Positions 1 through 5,567 of a DNA stretch of 6,245 nt are shown in pieces. Under the pieces are notes generated by a model. That model searched no databases and had not been told where the DNA came from. It worked only from the letters and a program-made list of their open reading frames with translations. Origin of the DNA: Eggerthellaceae bacterium. Lineage in GTDB: Bacteria > Actinomycetota > Coriobacteriia > Coriobacteriales > Eggerthellaceae. Location: NCBI GenBank assembly GCA_017533165.1, contig JAFXIM010000146.1, forward strand, positions 1 through 6,245, read 5' to 3'. The position numbers and the translations under genes were made by a program. Position 1 is the first letter of the stretch; each line of letters starts with the position of its first letter.

Positions 1-641
1 AGGTTATCGAGGAGCATTTCTCTCCGGCGCCCGAACTGGTCGAGCTGCTCCGCAGCCGCGGCAAGGATGCCTACGCCGATGCCGTTGAGCGCGTGGGAAA
101 CTACAATGTGAGCTACGTCTACCAGGATGAGGCTCTCGGCTTGGGCCATGCCGTGCACTGCGCGGCGGAAAAGACCGGCAACGAGCCCTTCTACGTGCTG
201 CTCGGTGATGTTTTGGTGCCTGACAACAATATGCTTCCCGCCATGCAGAAGGTATCTGACGAACATAACGGCGCGAGTGTCATCGCTGTCATGCCCGTGC
301 CCGATGACCAGGTGAGCCGCTTTGGCGTCATCGCTGGTGCTGCTGTAGCCGATGATGTGTGGAAGGTTGACTCCCTGGTGGAGAAGCCTGCGCTTGAAGA
401 TGCTCCGTCGAACCTCGCCGTGTTCGGCCGTTACCTGCTGAGCGCCCGCGTCATGGAGCTATTGGCCGATGTGAAGCCGGGTGTCGGCGGAGAGATTCAG
501 CTGACCGATGCGCTTGATGCGGTCCTGAAGGAAGAGGAGATGTACGCACTCATCATCGATCCCGCAGATGGCTTCGATACCGGAACCGTTGAGAGCTGGC
601 TCGAGACGAACAACATTCTCTACAAGCGCATGAAAGGCTAG
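1..641 (+). CDS. galU: UTP-glucose-1-phosphate uridylyltransferase, C-terminal part (5' end outside window)
   Basis: This enzyme makes UDP-glucose from UTP and glucose-1-phosphate in the cytoplasm, feeding cell-envelope glycans, glycolipids and galactose metabolism. The frame is open from base 3 and stops at the TAG at 639-641, giving 212 visible residues. The family is usually about 280-300 residues long, so the N-terminal nucleotide-binding GxGxR region lies outside the window. Visible family motifs, counted in the fragment, are GLGHAV at 46-51, LLGD with its metal-binding Asp near 69, the sugar-phosphate-binding VEKP near 126-129, APSNLAVFGRYLLSA just after it, GEIQLTD at 163-169 and FDTG at 191-194. 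The GTG at 93 is not the true start, because conserved GalU-like sequence (including IEEHF) continues upstream in frame. No break is seen. An intrinsic terminator follows 40 bp after the stop, so this is the end of its transcript. The family assignment is secure. Confidence 0.95.
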   Translation, partial: VIEEHFSPAPELVELLRSRGKDAYADAVERVGNYNVSYVYQDEALGLGHAVHCAAEKTGNEPFYVLLGDVLVPDNNMLPAMQKVSDEHNGASVIAVMPVPDDQVSRFGVIAGAAVADDVWKVDSLVEKPALEDAPSNLAVFGRYLLSARVMELLADVKPGVGGEIQLTDALDAVLKEEEMYALIIDPADGFDTGTVESWLETNNILYKRMKG

Positions 642-680
642 GCGGGTTCGGGCGAGCTCATTTATCGCAGCAAAAGGTAG

Positions 681-717
681 GCGGGTGGCTTTTCGGGTCG
701 CCCGCTTGTTTTTCTCT
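681..717 (+). terminator. Rho-independent terminator of galU
   Basis: GCGGGTGGC (681-689) pairs with GTCGCCCGC (697-705) in a 9-bp stem that includes two G-U pairs, with a 7-nt loop. A T-rich run, TTGTTTTTCTCT, follows at 706-717. It sits 40 bp after the galU stop and points in the same direction. Confidence 0.85.
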
Positions 718-736
718 TTGCGTTGAAATGCCTGAG

Positions 737-777
737 AAAAAAGAGGACCTCGGCGGGAGGGGAGCCAGCCGAGGCCT
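737..777 (-). terminator. Rho-independent terminator of the minus-strand small RNA
   Basis: On the minus strand, AGGCCTCGGC (777-768) pairs with GCCGAGG, a bulged T and CCT (754-744). This gives a 10-bp GC-rich stem with one bulge around a 13-nt C-rich loop. CTTTTTT (743-737) follows immediately. No minus-strand protein gene lies upstream that it could serve: the metal operon starts over 2 kb away and is itself closed by the opposing genes. It faces the galU terminator, with their U-tracts about 20 bp apart. Confidence 0.65.
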
Positions 778-851
778 AAAGGAGGGGGATTCGCGGCCCT
801 TAAGGCCGCTCTGCTTAAAGGGAAGTAAGCAGGCAATCGATGAAGGAGGGG
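756..851. repeat. Three copies of GGAGGGG / CCCCTCC
   Basis: The plus strand carries GGAGGGG at 756-762, 781-787 and 845-851. On the minus strand these read CCCCTCC. Two of the three lie in predicted hairpins and one in a single-stranded linker of the candidate small RNA. They are part of its structure rather than a separate element. Confidence 0.6.
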
Positions 852-875
852 AACCTTCTCTCTCTTGCTGGATAC

Positions 876-881
876 AGTATA
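876..881 (-). promoter_or_regulatory. -10 box of the candidate small RNA
   Basis: The minus strand reads TATACT from 881 to 876, a five-of-six match to TATAAT. It predicts a start at about 868-869, on AG, just before the first hairpin. At 17-18 nt upstream I find only ATAAGC or CATAAG, a poor -35 hexamer, so the promoter is either weak, activator-dependent or wrongly placed. Confidence 0.4.
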
Positions 882-967
882 AAACTTGAGATTGAAGTGC
901 TTATGAATGCATGGTGGGCATCTTGTGAATTCGGAGCCGATAATTGTTGGGATTTTGTGATCCGCTA

Positions 968-1009
968 CCGGCGAACGGTAGCTGTTGGCTGAAAACGCCG
1001 GCGAACGGT
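968..1009. repeat. 12-bp direct repeat CCGGCGAACGGT, two copies 30 bp apart
   Basis: Identical copies lie at 968-979 and 998-1009, a start-to-start distance of 30 bp (about three helical turns), so both would face the same side of the DNA. Each contains the small palindrome CCG-GCGAA-CGG. The first copy extends to a 7-bp inverted repeat, GCTACCG/CGGTAGC (964-970 with 976-982). Paired operator sites or an RNA hairpin in a rarA leader are both possible; neither is shown. Confidence 0.5.
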
Positions 1010-1066
1010 CTGCGCTTAGCTTCCCAGATCGAAGGTAGATGGGGAATTATGGAGAAGGTGTCAGCA

Positions 1067-1080
1067 AAAACATTTGTTCG
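1067..1080. promoter_or_regulatory. Possible LexA (SOS) box upstream of rarA
   Basis: The sequence AAAACATTTGTTCG matches 11 of 14 positions of the Gram-positive LexA box as exemplified by CGAACATATGTTCG. The right half-site is intact and the left half is degraded at its outer C and G. It lies 54 bp before the rarA start codon. RarA acts at stalled or damaged forks, so SOS control would make sense, but one degenerate palindrome is weak evidence. Confidence 0.3.
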
Positions 1081-1090
1081 AATTTTTTAG

Positions 1091-1111
1091 CCGCTGCGGT
1101 CCTCGCAGCGG
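1091..1111. other. Perfect 8-bp hairpin just upstream of rarA
   Basis: CCGCTGCG (1091-1098) pairs perfectly with CGCAGCGG (1104-1111) around a 5-nt loop. No T-run follows on either strand, so it is not an intrinsic terminator. It may be a protein-binding palindrome or a structure in the rarA leader. Confidence 0.45.
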
Positions 1112-1119
1112 TCGCGGGG

Positions 1120-1128
1120 TGATACCAT
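1120..1128 (+). promoter_or_regulatory. Possible extended -10 element giving a leaderless rarA mRNA
   Basis: TGATACCAT reads as TG, one base, then TACCAT. A start seven bases downstream of the hexamer would fall on the A of the rarA ATG at 1135. The alternative is a ribosome binding site within GGGGTGAT (1116-1123), but that lies unusually far from the ATG (about 11-13 nt). No good -35 hexamer is visible. Confidence 0.3.
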
Positions 1129-1134
1129 AGACGC

Positions 1135-2481
1135 ATGGATACTTTGTTTACCGAAATGGAGAATGCGGAGAAGCTGAAGGTTGCTCCTTTGGCTGTTCGC
1201 ATGCGCCCGCGCACGCTTGACGAGCTCGTGGGCCAGGAGGCGGCGGTTGGGCCTGGCAGTTGGTTGCGCACTGCCATCGAACAGGACAAGCTGAGCTCAG
1301 TGATACTCTTCGGTCCCGCTGGTACGGGAAAAACCTCTCTTGCCCATGTTATCGCGGAGACGACGAAGGCAAGCTTCGTGGAGGTTTCGGCCATTGGAGG
1401 CACGGTGTCCGATCTTCGTCGCGAGATCGATGCGGCTGAAAAGCGCTTGGTCATGCGTGGCCTGCGCACCATTCTGTTCGTCGATGAGATTCATCGTTTC
1501 AATCGAAGCCAGCAAGATGCCCTTCTTCACGCGGTGGAAGATCGCGTGATCGTGCTTATTGGTGCCACAACCGAAAACCCCTTCTTCGAGGTGAACTCGG
1601 CACTTATTTCGCGTTCGCGCGTGGTTGAGCTGCATGCGCTCAGCGATGCGGACGTGGCTGCCTTGATCAAGCGGGCCCTTCATGACGATCGTGGTCTCGC
1701 CGGCGAGTATTCGCTCGACGATGCCGCGCTTGACGCCATAGTGGTGCTGGCTGGCGGTGATGGGCGTACGGCTCTCACGACGCTTGAGCTTGCGGCGGGC
1801 ATGCTTGCGCCTGGCACGAAGAACAAGCCCTCCTCCATATCTATTGATGCGATACGCGCTGCAACGCCCCATCGTGCGCTTCCCTATGACAAGAACAAAG
1901 ACATGCACTATGACGTCATCTCGGCGTTCATCAAGTCAATGCGCGGAAGCGACCCGGATGCGGCTCTGTACTGGCTTGCTCGCATGATAGACGGTGGTGA
2001 GGACCCGAAGTTCATCGCACGCCGTATGTTCATCGCCGCATCGGAAGATATTGGCAACGCTGATCCTCAGGCACTGCTCGTGGCCGAGGCCGCTTTCCGA
2101 TCTGCGGAGGTCATCGGTTATCCAGAATGCCGCATCAACCTAGCCCAAGCTGCTATCTACCTCGCTCTTGCCCCTAAGAGCAATGCGGCGGAGGCTGGCA
2201 TCGACGCCGCTTTGGCGGAGGTACGTCATGGACCGGCGCGAGCCGTCCCCGATCACCTTCGCGATCGCCATCGCCCGGGGTCGGAAAACTATGGGGACTA
2301 CAAGTACCCGCACAGCTATCCCAGCGGTTGGGTTGAACAGCGCTATCTTCCTGAAGGGCTCGAGCGGGGGTGCTTCTACAAGTCAAGCGACAGGGGTTGG
2401 GAGGCCTACAGGGCGGAAGCGGCTGCTCGCGACCGGCTGCAATCCGAAGAGCGGAAAGCTAGGAAGCAACCGGGTTCATAG
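1135..2481 (+). CDS. rarA: Replication-associated recombination protein A (RarA/MgsA), AAA+ ATPase
   Basis: RarA is a cytoplasmic DNA-dependent ATPase of the clamp-loader-like AAA+ family (MgsA, eukaryotic Mgs1/WRNIP1) that works at stalled replication forks and gaps. The 448-residue product has normal family length. It begins with the clade-typical PLAVRMRPRTLDELVGQE (18-35), then Walker A GPAGTGKT (60-67), Walker B LFVDEIHRFN (114-123), sensor-1 GATTENP (143-149) and the arginine-finger region SALISRSRV (155-163). The C-terminal tetramerisation part includes YDKNKDMHYDVISAFIKSMRG near 254-274, SEDIGNADP, and the closing YKYPHSYPSGWVEQRYLP. All catalytic motifs are intact. The ATG at 1135 fits the family start. 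The Shine-Dalgarno sequence is poor and distant, so the gene may be leaderless. It stands alone on its strand between galU and a DUF948-like gene, each with its own signals. Confidence 0.96.
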   Translation: MDTLFTEMENAEKLKVAPLAVRMRPRTLDELVGQEAAVGPGSWLRTAIEQDKLSSVILFGPAGTGKTSLAHVIAETTKASFVEVSAIGGTVSDLRREIDAAEKRLVMRGLRTILFVDEIHRFNRSQQDALLHAVEDRVIVLIGATTENPFFEVNSALISRSRVVELHALSDADVAALIKRALHDDRGLAGEYSLDDAALDAIVVLAGGDGRTALTTLELAAGMLAPGTKNKPSSISIDAIRAATPHRALPYDKNKDMHYDVISAFIKSMRGSDPDAALYWLARMIDGGEDPKFIARRMFIAASEDIGNADPQALLVAEAAFRSAEVIGYPECRINLAQAAIYLALAPKSNAAEAGIDAALAEVRHGPARAVPDHLRDRHRPGSENYGDYKYPHSYPSGWVEQRYLPEGLERGCFYKSSDRGWEAYRAEAAARDRLQSEERKARKQPGS

Positions 2482-2575
2482 CCGTTTTCTTGGCTACGGT
2501 TTCGCGTCGCCTTCCCTTCGAGATGCTTACGCTGTGTGCAAAGCTTAGTGCGGCTCGATACAATGCAAGCTGAAG

Positions 2576-2584
2576 TGATATAGT
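2576..2584 (+). promoter_or_regulatory. Probable extended -10 promoter of the DUF948-like gene
   Basis: TGATATAGT reads as an extended -10 (TG, one base, TATAGT). It predicts a start at about 2590-2592 and a leader of roughly 20 nt carrying AAGGAGG (2598-2604), six bases before the ATG at 2611. No good -35 is visible, as is common with extended -10 promoters. TACAAT at 2559-2564 is a weaker alternative. The gap 2482-2610 holds no gene and no clear rarA terminator. Confidence 0.45.
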
Positions 2585-2610
2585 TAGCTTTCGCAACAAG
2601 GAGGCTTAAC

Positions 2611-3216
2611 ATGGAATTTGCCGCGATCATCAATTTCGCACTGCCCGTCGTCTACGTCGTCGTGGGCGTGTTTTTGGTGTGGCTCATCGCAGAGCTCGCC
2701 CTTACCATGCGCCGCACCCGCAAAACCGTTGCCGAGGTGCAAAAGCAAGTCGAGCCGGTGATCGCCAACGTCGAGCGTATCACGACCGAGCTCGAGCCCG
2801 CTGTGCAGAGCGTGAGGGCCATCACCGCTCAGCTGGAGCCTACGGTGGCGAAGGTCGATCCGCTTCTCGACCGCGTGACGCTTACCGTTGACGCGGCCAA
2901 TTTGGAGATCATGCGCGTCGATCAAATCCTCGAGGACGTCACTCAGATCACGGGTTCTGTTTCGAGTACGCTTGACACGGTTGACGCTGTAACCAACGCC
3001 CCTCTTGAACTGGTTTCCTCGGTGACTGATAAGGTTCGTTCTGCGGTTAAACCGCGCGGCGCGAGCAAGGAATCAGCTGGCCTTGGTGCAGGCAAACTTG
3101 GATCTCAGGCGGCAAATCCCGTTCGTGATTTCGTTGACGCTGCGGCTGAGGCCGCGGGCGCCGCTGCCGCAAGCTATCGCAACCGCAAGCAGGCCGACGT
3201 TGACGAGGCCGAGTAA
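2611..3216 (+). CDS. Membrane-anchored coiled-coil protein, DUF948-like
   Basis: This is a 201-residue protein of unknown function resembling the DUF948 group (short N-terminal membrane anchor, long helical cytoplasmic part). A hydrophobic segment at about 6-31 is followed by MRRTRK (33-38), which by the positive-inside rule puts the rest in the cytoplasm. Residues 36-110 form a predicted coiled coil with three exact 14-residue units: the Glu-Pro pairs fall at 48-49, 62-63 and 76-77, and each unit has V/I at the same positions. The tail (about 160-201) is rich in Ala and Gly and ends in a charged segment, RNRKQADVDEAE. The start is well supported by AAGGAGG six bases before the ATG. It has its own promoter and ends facing the metal operon, so it is probably monocistronic and unrelated to it. 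A scaffold or stress-envelope role is only a guess. Confidence 0.85.
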   Translation: MEFAAIINFALPVVYVVVGVFLVWLIAELALTMRRTRKTVAEVQKQVEPVIANVERITTELEPAVQSVRAITAQLEPTVAKVDPLLDRVTLTVDAANLEIMRVDQILEDVTQITGSVSSTLDTVDAVTNAPLELVSSVTDKVRSAVKPRGASKESAGLGAGKLGSQAANPVRDFVDAAAEAAGAAAASYRNRKQADVDEAE

Positions 3217-3341
3217 CGCCGACCTTAAGTAGAGGCTCGATCACACTTCATCTCAAGAGCGCATTACCATGCGCGATTTGGGGCATCTTGCGTATTAGGC
3301 CTATCGGGCGTTCCGTCTTTCGGTCGCCTGAGCGCGCTTAA
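3217..3341. other. Convergent gap with weak hairpins but no clear terminator
   Basis: Two genes end tail-to-tail here. GCGCA/TGCGC (3259-3263 with 3270-3274) forms a 5-bp hairpin. GGCG plus CCG (3307-3310, 3313-3315) pair with CGG plus CGCC (3321-3323, 3325-3328) in an interrupted stem. Neither is followed by a real T-run on either strand, so transcripts may end by Rho, or may overlap as convergent RNAs. Confidence 0.4.
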
Positions 3342-5306
3342 TCAGCGCAGCCTGCTTATCTGCATGGCGCGCATCGCGTTCATGATGGCCAGCACCGCAA
3401 CGCCCACATCCGCGAACACGGCAAGCCACATGTTCGCCATGCCAAACGCTGCCAGTGCCAGTACGCCAAACTTTACGCCAAGCGCGAAAACGATGTTTTG
3501 CCGCACGATGCCCATGGTCTTGCGGGCTATCCTCATGGCGCAGGCGATGTTTGCGGGCTTATCGTCCATGAGCACGATATCGGCAGCCTCAATGGCTGCG
3601 TCTGATCCGATGGCGCCCATGGCCAGGCCAACATCGGCTCGCATGAGGACGGGGGCATCGTTGATGCCGTCTCCCACGAAGGCAAGCTTGCCTTTACTTG
3701 ATCCACCGCCCCTGCTTTGAAGCAGGCTTTCAACCTGTTCGACCTTGTCCTGGGGGAGAAGCTCCGCATACACTTGGTCGACGCCAAGTTCTGTGGCGAT
3801 GGCCTGCGCAACGTCGGCTCGGTCGCCCGTGAGCATGATGGTTTGGCGTACGCCGAGAGAACGAAGGTCTGCGAGCGCAGCTCGAGCATCGGGCTTGATG
3901 GCATCCGCCACGGTGATGCTGCCCGCAAAGACGCCATCGACAGAAAGGTTCACGGTTGAGCCGACTGTGCTTGCGACATGCGACGTTTCGTCAAAGCCGC
4001 GCACCCCGTGCAAGCTCATCAGCTTGTCGTTTCCGGCGAGAACCTGGCGTCCTTCTACGATGGCGCTGATGCCGTGTCCGCCCGTCTCCTCAACGTTGGA
4101 AACGTTTGTTAGATCCAAAATGGGACGCTTACCTTCTCCGCTGTTTTGATAGGCCTCGCAAATGGCCTGGGCTATGGGGTGGTTGGAGAAGGCCTCGGCA
4201 TGCGCGGCGAAGCGCAAAAGCTCGCTTTCCGCAAAGCCCTCTGCCGCCTTGAGTTCCACCACGGAAAAGGCGCCCGTTGTGAGCGTGCCCGTTTTGTCGA
4301 AAACCATGGTGTCTACTTGGGCAAGCGCCTCAAGGTAGTTGCTTCCCTTGATCAGGATGCCCGCGCGTGACGCGCCGCCGATACCACCGAAGAAGGATAG
4401 GGGCACCGATATCACCAGGGCGCAGGGGCAGGAGACCACGAGGAAAATGAGGCCGCGCTGCACCCAGTCAGCCCAGGCTTGTCCAAGCGCTATCGGGGGA
4501 ATCACGGCGAGCAGTACGGCGATGCCCACGACGGCGGGGGTGTAGTAGCGGGCGAAGCGCGTGATGAAGCTTTCGGTACGTGCCTTTTTGTCGGCGGCGC
4601 TTTCGACCAGTTCGAGGATGCGGCTGACGGTTGAATCCTCGAAGGGCTTGGTCGCGCGTACGGTGAGCGTACCTGTGAGGTTGACGCAACCCGAGATCAC
4701 CTCGTCGCCGCAGCCTGCGTGCTTGGGCGCGGATTCGCCCGTGAGGGCGGCGGTGTTGATTTGGGAATCGCCTGAGATTACCAGGCCGTCAAGCGGGATT
4801 CTCTCTCCCGGCTTTACGATGAACTCGTCACCCACGGACAGCTCGTAGGGGTCTACCTGGATGAGCTCGCCCTCGCTTGCGATATTGGCGAATTCGGGTG
4901 CTATGTCCATCATGTCGCTAATCGACTGGCGAGACTTGCTGACGGCGTAATCTTGGAAGAACTCGCCGTATTGGAAGAAGAGCATGACCGCAGCGCCCTC
5001 GGCCATATGAGGCTCGCTTTCAGGGAAGAAGACCAGGGCGAAGGCGCCGAAGGTGGCTACTGTCATGAGGAAATTCTCATCGAATACCTGTCCACGGCCG
5101 ATGTGCTTGAAGGCGCGCGCAATGACGTCATGTCCAGCGATGACGTAGGGGATGAGGAAGGCGATGAATTCGAGGTAGAGCGGGCGTATGCCCGCAGCGT
5201 GCCCAAGTGTTGCCAGCAGGCCCGTCTCGGATGCGCAAAGGGCCGCGGCAAACAGGACGGCTGCCGCGCTTATGCGGGTGAGGGTTTTCTTCTGCCGAGG
5301 GCTCAT
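3342..5306 (-). CDS. cadA: Zn2+/Cd2+/Pb2+-exporting P1B-type ATPase lacking an N-terminal HMA domain
   Basis: An inner-membrane pump that uses ATP to export divalent soft metals. The 654-residue protein has eight likely membrane segments, at about 12-30, 42-65, 78-96, 103-122, 255-274, 282-308, 604-623 and 626-646. P-type motifs are intact: TGES actuator loop (189-192), CPC metal site in helix 6 (293-295), phosphorylated DKTGTLT (337-343), HP nucleotide site (376-377), TGDR (493-496) and GDGINDAP (545-552). K612 in helix 7 and the DVG at 633-635 in helix 8 are the signature of subgroup P1B-2 (ZntA/CadA), which argues against copper. Fused CadA proteins usually start with one or two HMA domains; here that domain is a separate gene, ending 9 bp upstream in the same frame. 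The start is supported by AAGGAG (5316-5311), four bases before the ATG. CadA and ZntA are equally fair names; the preferred metal cannot be read from sequence. Confidence 0.93.
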   Translation of the reverse strand: MSPRQKKTLTRISAAAVLFAAALCASETGLLATLGHAAGIRPLYLEFIAFLIPYVIAGHDVIARAFKHIGRGQVFDENFLMTVATFGAFALVFFPESEPHMAEGAAVMLFFQYGEFFQDYAVSKSRQSISDMMDIAPEFANIASEGELIQVDPYELSVGDEFIVKPGERIPLDGLVISGDSQINTAALTGESAPKHAGCGDEVISGCVNLTGTLTVRATKPFEDSTVSRILELVESAADKKARTESFITRFARYYTPAVVGIAVLLAVIPPIALGQAWADWVQRGLIFLVVSCPCALVISVPLSFFGGIGGASRAGILIKGSNYLEALAQVDTMVFDKTGTLTTGAFSVVELKAAEGFAESELLRFAAHAEAFSNHPIAQAICEAYQNSGEGKRPILDLTNVSNVEETGGHGISAIVEGRQVLAGNDKLMSLHGVRGFDETSHVASTVGSTVNLSVDGVFAGSITVADAIKPDARAALADLRSLGVRQTIMLTGDRADVAQAIATELGVDQVYAELLPQDKVEQVESLLQSRGGGSSKGKLAFVGDGINDAPVLMRADVGLAMGAIGSDAAIEAADIVLMDDKPANIACAMRIARKTMGIVRQNIVFALGVKFGVLALAAFGMANMWLAVFADVGVAVLAIMNAMRAMQISRLR

Positions 5307-5315
5307 GCGTCTCCT

Positions 5316-5534
5316 TTAGCGCTTGATGATGCAGTCGGATTCGAACTTGGAGATGATTGCCTGCGCCTCATCGACAACGGCGGGGAAGCGATGGTCGGGC
5401 GCCTCGATGACCAGACGCTGCGTCATGAAGCTGATGGTTGCGTTCGATACCTCGGGAAGCTTTGCAATCCCGGCTTCCATCTTTGCAGCGCAGTTGGCGC
5501 AGCCAAGGTCGATCAGTTTGAAGGCCTTTTTCAT
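5316..5534 (-). CDS. Stand-alone heavy-metal-associated (HMA) domain protein
   Basis: A 72-residue cytoplasmic ferredoxin-like metal-binding domain. The motif LGCANCAAKME (10-20) supplies the two metal thiols C12 and C15. It resembles the SCTNCAAK motif of CadA-type N-terminal domains more than the MxCxxC motif of copper chaperones. A third cysteine, C68, lies near the C terminus. The length equals one HMA domain with no extra region. The start is supported by AGGAG (5544-5540), five bases before the ATG. The gene lies 33 bp after the repressor gene, and its TAA stop lies 9 bp before the ATPase start, in the same reading frame. It probably delivers metal to the pump or acts as its detached regulatory domain. 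Some databases would label it a cation transporter, which it is not. Confidence 0.9.
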   Translation of the reverse strand: MKKAFKLIDLGCANCAAKMEAGIAKLPEVSNATISFMTQRLVIEAPDHRFPAVVDEAQAIISKFESDCIIKR

Positions 5535-5567
5535 GAGGGCTCCTCTCGTTGGTATGAAGGGCTGACC

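Larger units (their letters stand above)
737..869 (-). ncRNA. Candidate small RNA with C-rich, anti-Shine-Dalgarno-like loops
   Basis: Read on the minus strand, a -10 box at 881-876 is followed by about 130 nt made almost wholly of hairpins, then a terminator. In transcript order the hairpins are: GAAGG/CCTTC (858-854 with 846-842; loop TTCCCCT); CTGCTTA/TAAGCAG (832-826 with 817-811; loop CTTCCCTT); GCGGCC/GGCCGC (809-804 with 798-793); and an AGGCCTCGGC stem (777-768 with 754-744; one bulge; loop TGGCTCCCCTCCC), followed by six U. The heptamer CCCCTCC occurs three times: in hairpin 1, in the linker before the terminator and in the terminator loop. In the linker it extends to CCTCCTTT, which is the anti-Shine-Dalgarno string of 16S rRNA. 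The architecture recalls the 6C/B11 small RNAs of actinobacteria and the C-rich-loop Rsa RNAs of staphylococci, but the C-runs here are four or five long, so I do not claim membership. The RNA ends are inferred. Confidence 0.5.
642..1134. other. Long gene-poor gap between galU and rarA
   Basis: This is a 493-bp stretch with no convincing protein gene on either strand. From left to right it holds the galU terminator, a candidate minus-strand small RNA (about 737-869), a stretch with a direct repeat (968-1009), a LexA-like site (1067-1080) and a hairpin directly before rarA (1091-1111). The only short plus-strand frame I could find is a 29-codon one at 903-992. It has no clear ribosome binding site, so I do not call it. 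Between about 885 and 960 I see nothing identifiable. Confidence 0.7.

Noticed and set aside
93..95. GTG at 93 as a possible start of galU
   Set aside because: Conserved GalU-like sequence continues upstream in the same frame to the window edge, so the true start lies outside.
459..836. Minus-strand 125-codon open frame over the galU 3' end and the gap
   Set aside because: It begins with TTG without a ribosome binding site, runs antisense to conserved galU, and crosses the terminators and small-RNA hairpins; composition is low-complexity Arg/Pro/Leu.
903..992. 29-codon plus-strand frame with a Trp-Trp pair (MNAWWASCEF...), like a leader peptide
   Set aside because: No convincing ribosome binding site or promoter, no terminator/antiterminator pair after it, and the next gene (rarA) has nothing to do with tryptophan.
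1297..1908. Minus-strand 203-codon open frame inside rarA
   Set aside because: Antisense shadow of a fully conserved AAA+ gene; it resembles no family and has no start signals.
2479..2496. TAGCC/GGCTA hairpin after rarA as its terminator
   Set aside because: Only five base pairs and no T-run after it.
3364..4149. Plus-strand open frames (118 and 134 codons) rich in Ala, Met, Ser, Thr and Pro
   Set aside because: Antisense shadows of the ATPase catalytic domain, whose P-type motifs are intact on the other strand.
3342..5306. Copper-type (CopA) identity for the P-type ATPase
   Set aside because: Helix 7 and 8 carry the Lys and DxG signature of Zn/Cd/Pb pumps rather than the Asn-Tyr and Met-Ser-Ser signature of copper pumps, and the neighbour is an SmtB-type, not a CsoR or CueR-type, regulator.
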